Notes under the pieces: generated by a model
The model's database searches: none
The model's input: only the letters and a program-made list of their open reading frames with translations
What the model was told of the DNA's origin: nothing
Source: Comamonas thiooxydans
Lineage (GTDB): Bacteria > Pseudomonadota > Gammaproteobacteria > Burkholderiales > Burkholderiaceae_C
Assembly: GCF_002157685.2 (NCBI RefSeq)
Contig: NZ_AP026738.1
Span: 3,782,001 to 3,846,000, forward strand
Direction: 5' to 3'
DNA length: 64,000 nucleotides
Translations under genes and position numbers: made by a program
Shown here: positions 42,491-52,436 of the stretch, piece by piece
Numbering within the stretch: the first letter of the stretch is position 1
Layout of the letters: the number at the start of each line of letters is the position of its first letter

Positions 42491-44134
42491 TCAGACCGCC
42501 GTGGGCAGTTGGTAGTCCTTGAGTTCCTCGCGCAGACGGGTCTTGAGCATCTTGCCTGTGGCACCGATCGGAATAGCTTCCACAAACACCACATCATCGG
42601 GAATCTGCCACTTGGCCGTCTTGCCCTCATAGAACTTCAGCAGCTCCTCACGCGTGATTTCCGCGCCGGGCTTCTTGACCACAGCCACAATGGGACGCTC
42701 GTCCCACTTTGGATGCGGCATACCTATGCAGGCCGCCATGGCCACGGCCGGGTTGGCCATGGCGATGTTTTCAATATCGATGGAGCTGATCCATTCGCCG
42801 CCGGACTTGATCACATCCTTGCTGCGGTCGGTGATCTGCATATAGCCGTCGGGGTCTATCGTCGCCACATCCCCCGTCGGGAACCAACCGTGGCCGTCAG
42901 CCCCGCGCACCAGGGGGTTGCCGCTGCCTTTGTAATAGCTGTCGATGATCCAGGGGCCGCGCACCAGCAGGTCGCCATAGCTCTTGCCATCCCAGGGCTG
43001 CTCGTCGCCGGCATCGTTGACGATCTTCATCTCCACACCATAGATCGCGCGCCCCTGCTTCTGCAGGATCTTCATCTGCTCTTCCTTGGGCAGTTCCAGA
43101 TGCTTGTTCTTGAGCGTGCACAGCGTGCCCAGCGGACTCATCTCCGTCATGCCCCAGGCGTGCAGCACCTCCACGCCGTAGTCGTCCTGGAAGGCCGTGA
43201 TCATGGCTGGCGGGCAGGCGGAGCCGCCGATCACCGTGCGATTGAGCTTGGAAAAACGTAGGCCACCCGGCTTCATATAGCCGAGCAGCATCTGCCAGAC
43301 GGTGGGCACGCCAGCAGCAAAGGTCACGCCTTCCGACTCGATCAGCTCATAGACCGACTTGCCGTCGAGCGCCGGGCCCGGAAAAACCATCTTGCAGCCC
43401 GTGAGCGCCGCCGAATAGGGCAGACCCCAGGCATTGACGTGGAACATGGGGACCACGGGCAGCACCGAATCACGGGCCGACAGGCACATCACATCGGGCA
43501 GCGCTGCAGCATAGGCGTGCAGCGTGCTGGAGCGGTGGCTGTAGAGCACGGCCTTGGGGTTGCCCGTGGTGCCGCTGGTGTAGCACATGCTGGAGGCGGT
43601 GTTCTCGTCAAACTGCGGCCAGCGGTATTGATTGGACTGGCCCGCAATCCAGCTCTCGTAGCTGACGAGGCCGGGAATGCCGCTGTCTGCCGGCAGCCGG
43701 TCTGCATCGCAGAGCACCACCCATTGCTGCACCTGCGGGCATTTGGCATGCACGGCCTGGATGATGGGTAAAAAGGTCAGGTCAAAGCACAGCACCTTGT
43801 CTTCGGCGTGGTTGACAATCCAAGCGACCTGCTCGGGGTGCAGGCGCGGATTGACGGTGTGCAGCACCCGGCCCGAGCCGCTGACGCCAAAATACATCTC
43901 CATGTGACGATAGCCATTCCAGGCCAGACTGGCCACCCTGTCGCCCTGGGCCAGGCCCATGGCATCGAGCTTGTTGGCAAGCTGACGCGAGCGCGCCGCC
44001 AGATCCTTGTAGGTATAGCGGTGGATATCGCCTTCCACACGGCGGGAGACTATCTCTCCATCGGCATGGTTGCGAGCGGCAAACTCGATCAGGGAAGAAA
44101 TCAACAGCGGCTGGCTTTGCATCAGACCCAACAT
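42491..44134 (-). CDS. Fatty acyl-CoA ligase (AMP-forming)
   Basis: 547 residues. AMP-binding motif [18 protein letters not shown] (about 184-201), [11 protein letters not shown] (about 330-340), [32 protein letters not shown] (about 420-451, shown in part), and the Lys of the C-terminal lobe in [11 protein letters not shown]. Activates fatty or aromatic acids to CoA thioesters. The ATG at 44134 has AGGAGA before it. Part of the acyl-CoA block; it would feed the dehydrogenase-FadB-thiolase path. Medium- or long-chain use is not decidable. Confidence 0.93.
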   Translation of the reverse strand: MLGLMQSQPLLISSLIEFAARNHADGEIVSRRVEGDIHRYTYKDLAARSRQLANKLDAMGLAQGDRVASLAWNGYRHMEMYFGVSGSGRVLHTVNPRLHPEQVAWIVNHAEDKVLCFDLTFLPIIQAVHAKCPQVQQWVVLCDADRLPADSGIPGLVSYESWIAGQSNQYRWPQFDENTASSMCYTSGTTGNPKAVLYSHRSSTLHAYAAALPDVMCLSARDSVLPVVPMFHVNAWGLPYSAALTGCKMVFPGPALDGKSVYELIESEGVTFAAGVPTVWQMLLGYMKPGGLRFSKLNRTVIGGSACPPAMITAFQDDYGVEVLHAWGMTEMSPLGTLCTLKNKHLELPKEEQMKILQKQGRAIYGVEMKIVNDAGDEQPWDGKSYGDLLVRGPWIIDSYYKGSGNPLVRGADGHGWFPTGDVATIDPDGYMQITDRSKDVIKSGGEWISSIDIENIAMANPAVAMAACIGMPHPKWDERPIVAVVKKPGAEITREELLKFYEGKTAKWQIPDDVVFVEAIPIGATGKMLKTRLREELKDYQLPTAV

Positions 44135-44362
44135 TGGCAGTCTCCTGGATATCGTTGTGATGATCGGGAAGCATCCTAGCGCGGGCTTCCGGGCCGTCAT
44201 CTGAGGACTGTCACCAATGCGTAACCTTGGCGACCTTTGTCCACATCCTCCCTCTGAACGATGTGCGCGCACTCAGGGAAAAACCTAGGCCGCCCTCCAA
44301 CGGAAACCGGCTCAACAACCCTGCAAACCCTGTCCTTGATGCTGCTCAAGCACAATGATTGC

Positions 44363-45874
44363 ATGAGCGAATCCCCTGCCCCGCAATGGCGCAAGCCCGG
44401 CCGCTTCGAAGCCCTGGGCCCGGCTTTTTTCACCTATCTGCAACCCACGCCCGTACCCGAGCCGCACTGGATTGCCACCAGCACCAGCACGGCCCGCTGG
44501 ATGGGTCTGAACCCCGAATGGCTGCACAGCGCCGAAGCGCTGCAAATCCTCAGCGGCAATGCTCTGACTACTCAGGGCCATAGTGACAGCAAGCCGCTGG
44601 CCACTGTCTATAGCGGCCACCAGTTCGGCGTCTGGGCCGGCCAGCTTGGCGATGGCCGTGCCATTCTGCTGGGCGAGACTGAGCAGGGCTTTGAAGTCCA
44701 GCTCAAGGGCGCAGGCCGCACCCCCTATTCGCGCATGGGCGACGGCCGGGCGGTCTTGCGTTCGTCGATTCGCGAATTTCTCTGCAGCGAAGCGATGGCA
44801 GCTCTGGGCATTCCCACCACGCGAGCGCTGGCGCTGACGGGCTCGCCCCTGCCCGTGGCACGCGAGACCATGGAGACCGCCGCCGTCGTGACCCGTGTGG
44901 CCGAGAGCTTCATCCGCTTCGGCCATTTCGAGCATTTCGCCGCGCGCGACATGCTGACCGAACTCAAAGCCCTGGCCGACCTGGTCATAGACCAGCATTA
45001 CCCGGAATGTCGTACGGCCGCTGCACTGAACGGAAACCCCTACGCCAATTTGCTGCAGGCCGTGAGCGAACGCACTGCCCGGCTGATGGCCCAGTGGCAA
45101 GGCGTGGGTTTTTGCCACGGTGTGATGAATACCGACAATATGAGCATTCTGGGCCTGACCATCGACTACGGCCCCTTCCAGTTTCTCGACGCATTCGACC
45201 CCGGCCATATCTGCAACCACAGCGACAGCCAGGGCCGCTATGCCTTTAACCGCCAGCCCCAGGTGGCCTACTGGAATCTCTACTGCCTGGGCCAGGCCCT
45301 ACTGCCGCTGATCGGCGACGAAGAACTGACGATTGCAGCGCTGGAGTCGTACAAGACCGTCTTTCCCGCCGCCTATGCGCGCCAGATGCTGGCCAAGCTG
45401 GGCCTGCCCGAGAACGAGGCCGGCACGCCTGCCACCGAAGGCCGCTTTGCGCAGCTGGTCAACCCGCTGCTGCAGATCCTGGCAGACAGCAAGGTGGACT
45501 ACACCATTTTCTTCAGCCGCCTGACTGATGCAGTTGCACAGAGGCAGGAAACGAAAATTGACTTTGAGCCACTGCGTGACATCATTCTGGATCGCGCCAG
45601 CTTTGATGCTTGGTCACTCACTTATTCAGAGCAACTGGCGCAAGTGGATCAAGCGCAAGCCTTCGATTTGATGCAAAAATCCAATCCGCGCTTTGTGCTG
45701 CGCAACCATCTGGGCGAGACCGTGATTCGCGCCGCCCAGGCAGGCGACTTTGCGCCTGTGCAGCAAATGCTGGCGGTGCTGCAAGCGCCTTATGAATCGC
45801 ACCCGGACCACGCCGACTGGGCCGGCTTCCCGCCCGACTGGGCTTCCTCGATTGAAATCAGCTGTTCATCATGA
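44363..45874 (+). CDS. selO: Protein adenylyltransferase SelO (YdiU)
   Basis: 503 residues. SelO pseudokinase motifs: [16 protein letters not shown] (about 90-105), [22 protein letters not shown] and [12 protein letters not shown]. The protein ends in ISCSS: Cys501 sits three from the end, matching the selenocysteine of eukaryotic SelO. SelO transfers AMP to redox and other proteins under oxidative stress. The stop overlaps the msrB start by ATGA (45871-45874), so it is coupled to a methionine sulfoxide reductase. Confidence 0.95.
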   Translation: MSESPAPQWRKPGRFEALGPAFFTYLQPTPVPEPHWIATSTSTARWMGLNPEWLHSAEALQILSGNALTTQGHSDSKPLATVYSGHQFGVWAGQLGDGRAILLGETEQGFEVQLKGAGRTPYSRMGDGRAVLRSSIREFLCSEAMAALGIPTTRALALTGSPLPVARETMETAAVVTRVAESFIRFGHFEHFAARDMLTELKALADLVIDQHYPECRTAAALNGNPYANLLQAVSERTARLMAQWQGVGFCHGVMNTDNMSILGLTIDYGPFQFLDAFDPGHICNHSDSQGRYAFNRQPQVAYWNLYCLGQALLPLIGDEELTIAALESYKTVFPAAYARQMLAKLGLPENEAGTPATEGRFAQLVNPLLQILADSKVDYTIFFSRLTDAVAQRQETKIDFEPLRDIILDRASFDAWSLTYSEQLAQVDQAQAFDLMQKSNPRFVLRNHLGETVIRAAQAGDFAPVQQMLAVLQAPYESHPDHADWAGFPPDWASSIEISCSS

Positions 45875-46287
45875 GCTTTCCTGTCCAGAAATCCGACCAA
45901 GAATGGCAAGCCCTGCTGCAGGACAAGGGTGCCGAAGCCGCGGCCTTCCAGGTCACACGCCACGCAGCCACCGAAAGGCCGTTCACCGGCAAATACGAGC
46001 AGTTCTGGGCCGATGGCAGCTACCACTGCATATGCTGCGGCAACAAGCTGTTCGACTCCCACACCAAGTTTGACGCCGGCTGTGGCTGGCCCAGCTTTGA
46101 CCAGGCCGTGCCCGGCGCCATCACCAATATCGTGGACCGCAGCCACGGCATGGTGCGCACCGAGACGGTATGCAGCAACTGCGGAGCTCATCTGGGCCAT
46201 GTCTTTCCCGACGGACCCACCGACACCGGCCTGCGCTACTGCATGAACTCGGCCTCGCTGGATTTCCAGAACGAGCCCCAAAAATAA
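45871..46287 (+). CDS. msrB: Peptide-methionine (R)-S-oxide reductase MsrB
   Basis: 138 residues. Zinc ligands C53-C56 and C101-C104, catalytic Cys124 in [17 protein letters not shown] and [10 protein letters not shown]. Reduces methionine-R-sulfoxide in proteins. The 4-bp overlap with selO suggests a joint oxidative-stress role. Confidence 0.97.
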   Translation: MSFPVQKSDQEWQALLQDKGAEAAAFQVTRHAATERPFTGKYEQFWADGSYHCICCGNKLFDSHTKFDAGCGWPSFDQAVPGAITNIVDRSHGMVRTETVCSNCGAHLGHVFPDGPTDTGLRYCMNSASLDFQNEPQK

Positions 46288-46352
46288 GAGCTGCCAAGGC
46301 TTGGGCAGCAAGGGCTACGCTTCCAATCGGGCTTGCTGCGCTGGCGTTGCGT

Positions 46353-46371
46353 ATCAGCTTTGATAGCTGAT
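46353..46371. repeat. Short perfect hairpin after msrB
   Basis: ATCAGCT-TTGAT-AGCTGAT, 7-bp stem. May be a remnant of the AGCGCTT repeat family or a weak stop for selO-msrB; no T run follows. Confidence 0.4.
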
Positions 46372-46501
46372 TCCGTCCGGCGCACAAGGCTTTGCTCACA
46401 GTATGACCTGGGCTTTGGTGCATGATGCGGCTTTGCTCGCAGCACCGGGAACCTTGCCGCTGCTACGCAGTCTGAATTTCAGAACGACTACCATTTCGCG
46501 C

Positions 46502-47071
46502 ATGAAGCTGCTGATTGATTTCTTTCCCATCATCCTGTTTTTCGTGGCCTTCAAGGTCTGGGGCATTTACACCGCCACAGCCGTGGCCATTGTCGCCACC
46601 GTGGTGCAGATCGCCTATCTGCGCTTCAAGACCGGCAAGATCGAGCCCATGCAATGGATGAGCCTGGGCGTCATCGTACTGTTCGGCGGCGCCACTTTAC
46701 TGGCCCATGACGACAACTTCATCAAATGGAAGCCCACGGTGCTGTACTGGCTCATGGGCGGTGCGCTGCTGATCGGTCAGCTGGTGTTCAAAAAGAACCT
46801 GCTGCGCTCCGTCATGGGCGCGCAGCTGCAACTGCCCGACGCCATCTGGCTCAAGCTCAACTGGGCCTGGACCGCTTTCTTCGCCGCCATGGGCGGACTC
46901 AACATCTGGGTAGCCTATAACTTCGACACCGATACCTGGGTCAACTTCAAGCTGTTTGGTGGCATGGGACTGATGGTGGTGTTCGTGATTGCGCAAGCCA
47001 TCTACATGAGCCGCTACCTGCCCCAGGACGGCGTGCCCAACGCGGCCGAAGCCAAGGACAAGCAGCCATGA
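46502..47071 (+). CDS. yciB: Inner-membrane septation protein YciB (IspA/IspZ)
   Basis: 189 residues, about five membrane segments. MKLLIDFFPIILFFVAFKVW, then WMSLGVIVLFGGATLLAHDD and WKPTVLYWLMGGALL match YciB. Linked to cell-envelope synthesis and septation. Start at ATG 46502; the earlier in-frame start would add an unlikely tail. It overlaps the BolA gene by ATGA. Confidence 0.93.
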   Translation: MKLLIDFFPIILFFVAFKVWGIYTATAVAIVATVVQIAYLRFKTGKIEPMQWMSLGVIVLFGGATLLAHDDNFIKWKPTVLYWLMGGALLIGQLVFKKNLLRSVMGAQLQLPDAIWLKLNWAWTAFFAAMGGLNIWVAYNFDTDTWVNFKLFGGMGLMVVFVIAQAIYMSRYLPQDGVPNAAEAKDKQP

Positions 47072-47334
47072 GCCTGACCATCAGTGCCCAAGCCATGGAC
47101 GCCGCCTTGCGCCAGCGCCTGGCCCCGACCAGACTCGAAGTCATCGACGAGAGCTATCAGCATGCCGGTCATGCCGGAGCCAACGACAGCGGTGTGGGCA
47201 CGCATTTTCGCGTGCGCATCGCCGGCCCTGCCTTTGATGGAAAAACCCGCGTGGCACGCCACCGCCTTGTGTATGATGCACTGCAAGACTTCATTGACCA
47301 GGGTGTTCATGCCATCGCCATTGAAGTACTTTGA
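47068..47334 (+). CDS. BolA-family protein
   Basis: 88 residues. LEVIDESYQHAGHAG and HFRVRIAGPAFDGKTRVARH, with GVHAIAIEVL at the end, are BolA/IbaG-type. BolA proteins with monothiol glutaredoxins handle Fe-S clusters and influence shape. Overlap with yciB by 4 bp shows an operon, as in related betaproteobacteria. Confidence 0.94.
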   Translation: MSLTISAQAMDAALRQRLAPTRLEVIDESYQHAGHAGANDSGVGTHFRVRIAGPAFDGKTRVARHRLVYDALQDFIDQGVHAIAIEVL

Positions 47335-47352
47335 GAACGCACTGTTCTGACC

Positions 47353-47376
47353 ACAGGCTCCTTGACGGGAGCCTGT
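47353..47376 (+). terminator. Hairpin after the bolA gene
   Basis: ACAGGCTCC-TTGACG-GGAGCCTGT, perfect 9-bp stem with only TTG following. Likely transcription end or attenuation before the parvulin gene. Confidence 0.55.
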
Positions 47377-47421
47377 TGCGTATGGACTGAACTTCACTCA
47401 CTTTTCTCAATCACAACTCGA

Positions 47422-48213
47422 ATGAGCATGAAACAAAAGCAACTGGCCCGCATCGTGGCCGCCGCTGTTCTGGGCGCAGCCGCCCTGTCCGCCTCGGCCC
47501 AGAATGTGGCCATCGTCAATGGCAAGGCCGTTCCCATGGCCCGCGTCAATGCCTTGAAGACCCAGATCGAAGCCAGCGGCCAGCCTGTTGTGCCCGAGAT
47601 GGAAAAGATGATCAAGGATGAAGTCATCGCGCGTGAAATCTTCATGCAGGAAGCCAACCGTCGCGGTCTGGCCGGCTCCGAAGCCTACAAGCAGCAGATG
47701 GAAATGGCACGCCAGACCGTGCTGATCCGCGCGCTGTTTGACGACTTCCGCAAGAAGAACCCCGTGACCGATGCCGAAGCCAAGGCCGAGTACGACAAAT
47801 TCGTCGCTGCCAATGGCGGTAAGGAATACAAGGCCAGCCACATCCTGGTGGAATCCGAAGACCGCGCCAAGGCCATCATTGCCGAGGTGAAGGCCGGCAA
47901 GAAGTTTGAAGACATCGCCAAGAAGGAATCCAAGGATCCCGGATCGGGTGCCCGTGGCGGTGATCTGGACTGGGCCAACCCCAACAACTACGTACCCGAG
48001 TTCACCGAAGCCCTGATCAAGCTCAAGAAGGGCGAGATGACCGACGCGCCCGTCAAGAGCCAGTTCGGCTGGCACATCATCCGCATGGATGACGAGCGTC
48101 AGGCCGAAATGCCCAAGTTTGAAGATGTCAAACCCCAGATCACGCAACAGCTGCAGCAGCAAAAAGAGCAGCAGTTCCAAGATCAGCTGCGCAAAAGCGC
48201 AAAAATCCAGTAA
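47422..48213 (+). CDS. Parvulin-type peptidylprolyl isomerase, exported
   Basis: 263 residues. Signal peptide to about residue 25 (LGAAALSASAQN). N-terminal chaperone-like helices (about 30-130), then the parvulin domain (about 135-225) with KASHILVESEDRAKAIIAEV, SGARGGDLDW, and FGWHIIRMDDER. A periplasmic proline isomerase and foldase like PrsA or PpiC. Start at ATG 47422; MSM gives a choice of 47422 or 47428. Confidence 0.93.
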   Translation: MSMKQKQLARIVAAAVLGAAALSASAQNVAIVNGKAVPMARVNALKTQIEASGQPVVPEMEKMIKDEVIAREIFMQEANRRGLAGSEAYKQQMEMARQTVLIRALFDDFRKKNPVTDAEAKAEYDKFVAANGGKEYKASHILVESEDRAKAIIAEVKAGKKFEDIAKKESKDPGSGARGGDLDWANPNNYVPEFTEALIKLKKGEMTDAPVKSQFGWHIIRMDDERQAEMPKFEDVKPQITQQLQQQKEQQFQDQLRKSAKIQ

Positions 48214-48260
48214 CATGATCTAACGTCAGTACCCAAAAGTACTGGCCAGACCATCACCCA

Positions 48261-48285
48261 AGCCCGCGTCAAGCGGGCTTTTTTT
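48261..48285 (+). terminator. Terminator after the parvulin gene
   Basis: AGCCCGC-GTCAA-GCGGGCTTTTTTT. Perfect 7-bp stem with U-tract. Confidence 0.9.
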
Positions 48286-48288
48286 GTC

Positions 48289-49152
48289 TCATTGCGGCGG
48301 ATCCGCTATATATTTAGAAGCATTCTGCCCAGGTTTGGCATCATCCGGCTGCGTTTCCCCATGCTTTCGCGGGCGGCAATCCTGGGGCTTGCCTGCGATG
48401 CCAGAGGCTTTGTCTGCCCCCTCTTTTGCAGCTTGCGTGTTGCCATGCACCTCAGCCGTCAAGGGGCATAGCGGCAATTGCGCGCTTGACCTGGAGATCT
48501 GCGGCGCCATGGCCTCCGCCGTGGCAGCAGATTCTGTGGTCTCATCGCTGCGGGATGGCGCTTCGGCAGCCGGCTTTGCGGAGCGCGCCAGTCTGGCAGA
48601 GGCTGCCGCACCCGAGGCCGGAGCAGCCTCTGGCCGCAGCACAGGGGCTGATGCAGCTATAGATGCTTCCATATCCATAGCTTCTGGTGTTTTCTTTGCC
48701 TGGATTCGAGTCTTTTTTTCCGTGGATTTCTGCGCCAGCGCCGCTGCGCTCGGAGCCGATTCCGCCACGGCGGCGCGATCCGCATCCTCAACGGCCGGAG
48801 CCGGCTGCGATTCAGCTGGCTGGACGACTGCTTCGGCCCTGGAATCTCGCTCGCCCTCCTTGTCCGGGCCACGCCACCAAGCGGCATGCTGCAGCATCAG
48901 CCAGCCCACCAGTCCGACTGCCGCCAATCCGCCCAGCGCATGACGCAGCCAGAAGCGGTCATTGGCTGCAGGCTTGTCCATAGGCTCCGTGGGCTCCTGC
49001 CCCACACCTTCCGCGCGCTGGCGTGCGCGCTTGAGGATGGCAGCGCTGCTTTGCACACTGGGGCCACGGTCCTCTGCCACAGCCTCGTGGTAGAGCTCGC
49101 GCAGCGCATCGGGCTTGTCGTCGCCGGACGGGTTTTCGGGGTGCATATTCAT
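48289..49152 (-). CDS. Putative anti-sigma-like membrane protein
   Basis: 287 residues. N-terminal soluble part (1-66), one membrane segment (about 71-90; ALGGLAAVGLVGWLMLQHAAW) and a long Ala/Pro/Ser-rich periplasmic tail, low complexity. It lacks the zinc anti-sigma HxxxCxxC motif. The gene overlaps the end of the ECF sigma gene by 4 bp, so the pair is coupled and a regulatory role is likely. ALRELYHEAVAEDRG in the N-terminus could bind the sigma factor. Confidence 0.6.
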   Translation of the reverse strand: MNMHPENPSGDDKPDALRELYHEAVAEDRGPSVQSSAAILKRARQRAEGVGQEPTEPMDKPAANDRFWLRHALGGLAAVGLVGWLMLQHAAWWRGPDKEGERDSRAEAVVQPAESQPAPAVEDADRAAVAESAPSAAALAQKSTEKKTRIQAKKTPEAMDMEASIAASAPVLRPEAAPASGAAASARLARSAKPAAEAPSRSDETTESAATAEAMAPQISRSSAQLPLCPLTAEVHGNTQAAKEGADKASGIAGKPQDCRPRKHGETQPDDAKPGQNASKYIADPPQ

Positions 49153-49736
49153 GCCAGTTCCTCCAGCGCGGCGCGTAATTTGGTACGCGCATAGCGCAAA
49201 CGGCTCTTGGCCGTTTCCTCGGCAACGCCGGTGGCCTGGGCAATTTCGGCCAGCGTCAGATCAGCCTCGACCTGCAGCAGAAAACACTCGCGCTGCTCGG
49301 CCGGGAGCCGGGCCAGTGCAGACAGAATGGCCTGGGCCATGAGCTGGCGATCAAGTTGCTGCTCGGGCTCGAAGCCCGAGGCCGCAAACAGGCTTTCGGC
49401 CAGCCGCATGGACTCTGGCGTGTCTGCCGACAGGCTGATGCCCGGCCGCTGCCTGCGCCAGTGATCGACCAGGCGGTTGTGCGCCATGGTGAACAGCCAG
49501 GTCGTGAACTTGCTGCGCACCCCATAACGGGCGGCGCTATCCACCACGGCAAACCAGAGGTCCTGCGCCAGATCGTCGGCCAGCGCCGCATCGCCGGTGT
49601 TTCGATAGAAATAGCGCCATATGCGCAGGCTGTGCCGGGAATAAAGCGTCTCGAAAGCTGTGGCCTGCCCTGCGGCATAGCTGCACATCAGGGCTTCATC
49701 GGCGGGTTGGGCTTGGGCAAGCGACGGTGCAAGCAT
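49149..49736 (-). CDS. ECF RNA polymerase sigma factor
   Basis: 195 residues. Region 2 (about 25-95; LYSRHSLRIWRYFYRNTGD, ADDLAQDLWFAVV) and region 4 (about 135-190; LPAEQRECFLLQVEADLTLAEIA, ATGVAEETAKSRLRYARTKLR) are complete. It should direct transcription of a small stress regulon, including its own operon. It lies between the secreted protein gene and the membrane protein gene, both in the same direction. Confidence 0.93.
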   Translation of the reverse strand: MLAPSLAQAQPADEALMCSYAAGQATAFETLYSRHSLRIWRYFYRNTGDAALADDLAQDLWFAVVDSAARYGVRSKFTTWLFTMAHNRLVDHWRRQRPGISLSADTPESMRLAESLFAASGFEPEQQLDRQLMAQAILSALARLPAEQRECFLLQVEADLTLAEIAQATGVAEETAKSRLRYARTKLRAALEELA

Positions 49737-49775
49737 GCCTGCGATTATGCAAACTCCGACGACGGCGCATTCAAC

Positions 49776-50672
49776 TCAGTTGCGGGGTGGATCCGGCACA
49801 AAGCCGTTGTCCCCCGGGAAAGGATTGGGCGCGCGCGGCTGGGTCGGCCGTGGACGAGGCTCGCGAATGACGCCTCTGGCGACCAGATTGGCATAGCTGT
49901 CGTAACGGATACGCACCATCTGCCGGGGCTGGTCTGTATCGGCCTCGAAGTCCACCTGGGTGACTTGCGAGCGCTCCACCGCGCCATGGCCCGTACCCAG
50001 CGAGGGGGCTGGCGAGGCCGATGGTGCCCGACGCTCGGCGCTGCGGCTCTTGCTGGCGGCCTGCGGCACAGCGACATCCGCCGCCGCAGATTCAGCCGAC
50101 GAGGCGCCGACCGAGGCTTCGGGCTCATGGAGCGGCCCCTGGTAGGCAGCTGGCTCGGGCAGCTTTTCGCGGTACAGTGCGACCCCGATCACGCCAACAT
50201 CCTGCGGCCTGCCGGTTCTGGCGGCATAGGACATATCGCTTTGCGAGAAGTAGAACGCGGCCACGTTGTCATTGCTCTTGCGCCAGCCCCGCACGTCATA
50301 GCTGTCGCCCGCATCCAGCACATAGCCGCCTTCGGCGCGAGAGCTCGCCGTGCGGCCGTTGATGGCATTGACCCCGTCGACGCTGATGACGCCCATGATG
50401 CGGCGGCTCTCGAGGTTGCGGATGCGCACCGCATAGTTGGCACCGGGACGGCCCACCACCCACAGCTCCCCCTCGTGACTGTACTGGGGCAGTACCCGGC
50501 CCGTGGCACGTTCGATGATGCTGACCTGGGCCAGCTTGTGGTTGCCACGCGTCCAGGCCGAGGCCGGCGCGGCCAGCGCCAGCGCGGCAGCGCAGAGCAG
50601 CGAAGCGCGCAGCAGACGACCGCGCGACAGCAAGAAACCTGGAACCTGGGGTTCGATACGGACAGACAACAT
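49776..50672 (-). CDS. Exported hypothetical protein of the ECF operon
   Basis: 298 residues from ATG 50672, which has GAGGAGG 8 bp upstream. Signal peptide LLRASLLCAAALALAAPASA. A beta-rich domain (about 45-165) holds GRPGANYAVRIRNLESRRIM, GYVLDAGDSYDVRGWRKS and FYFSQSDMSYAARTG. The rest is Ser/Ala/Pro-rich. No named family recognised. It is first of three genes with the ECF sigma and membrane protein, so it is probably a target or sensor of that system. Confidence 0.75.
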   Translation of the reverse strand: MLSVRIEPQVPGFLLSRGRLLRASLLCAAALALAAPASAWTRGNHKLAQVSIIERATGRVLPQYSHEGELWVVGRPGANYAVRIRNLESRRIMGVISVDGVNAINGRTASSRAEGGYVLDAGDSYDVRGWRKSNDNVAAFYFSQSDMSYAARTGRPQDVGVIGVALYREKLPEPAAYQGPLHEPEASVGASSAESAAADVAVPQAASKSRSAERRAPSASPAPSLGTGHGAVERSQVTQVDFEADTDQPRQMVRIRYDSYANLVARGVIREPRPRPTQPRAPNPFPGDNGFVPDPPRN

Positions 50673-50865
50673 GGACAAGGCCTCCTCAAGATACAGCCAC
50701 AGCGGCATGAAACAAACTTGTCGGAGGCTGAAACGCAGCAGCAGACGCAACGGGGTCAGGACAGGCGCCCTGATTTGCAAGCATTTGCAACACAGCTTTG
50801 CGCTGCAGTTCTGCCCCGACGCGGCATGTCTGGCACAATCGCGCTCGCTGCGGCCCAAGGCAGGC

Positions 50866-50990
50866 AGCAATGCTGGGGGTGTCCTGACCATGACCGGTCA
50901 GGGCTGAGAGAGTCCCTTTGAACCTGATTGCGCAAGCGGTGTCTTGACGACCGCTTGCCCGAGATCATCCTCGCGCAGGGAAGCTGTCCA
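50866..50990 (+). ncRNA. TPP riboswitch upstream of cytX
   Basis: The THI-box core is clear: GGGGTGTCC, then a short P3 hairpin (CTGACC...GGTCAG), GGCTGAGAGAGTCCCTTTGA with ACCTGAT, a variable P5 arm (gcgcaagcggtg.../cgcttgcccgag) and GCAGGGAAGC. It controls the HMP/thiamin-precursor permease 86 bp downstream, normally shutting expression when TPP is high. Confidence 0.92.
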
Positions 50991-51076
50991 AGGTGTCAGA
51001 CCGCGACTCGCCATGTCTTTGATGGCCTGCCGCGCCAACCATGCGGCCCCTGCTTCGTTTTTCTGGCGGAGCATTC

Positions 51077-52369
51077 ATGAATTCATCTTCTTCCACATCG
51101 GCCAATCGGGCCCTGGCCCCGGTGACGGCCCAGGAGCGCGTCTTTGCCTGGCGCGACCATGCCTCGCTGTGGTTCAGTCTGGGCGTGGGCCTGCTGGTCA
51201 TGCAGATGGGGGCCTATCTGCTGCCAGCGCTCAGCCCGCTGCATGCGCTGATCGCGATCGGTATCGGCTCGCTGATCGGCGCCGGCCTGCTGGGCTGGGT
51301 GGGCAAGCTGGGTTGCGACAGCGGCCTGTCCAGCGCCGGGCTGATGCACAGCGTCTACGGCCGCCACTTCGCACGACTGCCTATCGTGCTCAACATCATC
51401 CAGCTGCTGGGCTGGGGCAGTTTCGAGCTGGTGGTGATGCGCGACGCCACCGTGGCGCTGGGTAAGCAAAGCGGCACCATGGGCGCCGCCTACTGGCCCT
51501 GGCTGGCCACGCTGCTCTGGGGTGGCGTGATTCTGCTGCTGATGAGCGGCTCCATGACCACCCTGGTACGCCGCATCATCTCGCGCGTGGCCTTGCCGCT
51601 GGTGATTGCCTCGCTGCTGTGGCTGAGCTGGCAATTCCTCAAAATGGCCGGCGCCACCGGCCTGGGCAACTTGCTGGCCCGCGAGGGTGCGGGCGGCATG
51701 AGCATGCTCGGCGCTGTCGATCTGGTGATCGCCATGCCCATCAGCTGGCTGCCACTGGTGGCCGACTATGCGCGCCACGGCAAAAGCGGCAAGTCCGCGC
51801 TGACGGGCGCCTGGACCGGCTTTGCCCTGGCCAATATCTGGTGCTACTCCCTGGGCGTGCTGGTGGCCCTGACCCTGCCCAGCGAAGACCTGGTCACGGC
51901 CCTGCTGCTGGCCCAGGGCGGGCTGATTGCCCTGTCGCTGATTCTGATCGACGAGGTGGACAACGCCTATGGCGATGCCTACTCGGGTGCCATGTCGGCC
52001 CACAGCCTGCAACCGCGCTGGAGCATTCGCCGCTGGGGCCTGCTGATCGCGGCCCTGTGCACGGCACTGGCCATGGTGCTGCCCATGCACAGCCTGGAGC
52101 CGTTTCTGCTGTTGCTCAGCTCCTGCTTTGTGCCGCTGTTCGGCGTGATGCTGGGGCGCCTGGCCTTTGGCACCGATGCCGTGCAACTGATGCAAAAAGC
52201 GCCCGCCGTGCGCTGGGATGCCGTGGCCATCTGGGTGCTGGGCATTGCCTTCTATCACCTGCTGCCCTATGTCAGCACGGCCCTGGGTTCGGCACTGCCC
52301 ACGCTGGCGCTGACCTTTGCGGCGGCAGTCGCCACACGCCAGCCGCAGCCTCGCTCCGTTGCCGCCTGA
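51077..52369 (+). CDS. cytX: Hydroxymethylpyrimidine permease CytX
   Basis: 430 residues, NCS1 (cytosine/purine-type) permease with about 12 membrane segments; FAWRDHASLWFSLGVGLLVMQ and LLGWGSFELVVMRDA (about 120-134) are typical of CytX. The TPP riboswitch ahead shows thiamin-linked control: it imports the pyrimidine precursor HMP. GGAG 6 bp before ATG 51077 decides the start. Confidence 0.93.
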   Translation: MNSSSSTSANRALAPVTAQERVFAWRDHASLWFSLGVGLLVMQMGAYLLPALSPLHALIAIGIGSLIGAGLLGWVGKLGCDSGLSSAGLMHSVYGRHFARLPIVLNIIQLLGWGSFELVVMRDATVALGKQSGTMGAAYWPWLATLLWGGVILLLMSGSMTTLVRRIISRVALPLVIASLLWLSWQFLKMAGATGLGNLLAREGAGGMSMLGAVDLVIAMPISWLPLVADYARHGKSGKSALTGAWTGFALANIWCYSLGVLVALTLPSEDLVTALLLAQGGLIALSLILIDEVDNAYGDAYSGAMSAHSLQPRWSIRRWGLLIAALCTALAMVLPMHSLEPFLLLLSSCFVPLFGVMLGRLAFGTDAVQLMQKAPAVRWDAVAIWVLGIAFYHLLPYVSTALGSALPTLALTFAAAVATRQPQPRSVAA

Positions 52370-52374
52370 TAAAA

Positions 52375-52436
52375 AATCAAAATCAATAGCGAAAAGCGCC
52401 CTCTAACAGAGCGCTTCAGCCATTTTCTCTATTACT
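52375..52436. repeat. AGCGCTT-type repeat after cytX
   Basis: ATCAATAGCGAAAAGCGC, then CCTCTAACAGAGCGCTTCAGC. AAGCGC and GCGCTT arms form a stem. Fills the whole gap to the ankyrin gene. Same family as 21365, 30636 and 58369. Confidence 0.6.

Noticed and set aside
39841-42522. Plus-strand frame of about 880 codons opposite livK paralogue 2 and DUF4123
   Set aside because: A mirror frame of two minus-strand genes with no recognisable domain.
42106-42630. 174-codon minus-strand frame overlapping the end of the acyl-CoA ligase gene
   Set aside because: Only its last 16 codons, from ATG 42156, have a ribosome site; the rest is a shadow of the ligase and Cys-protein genes.
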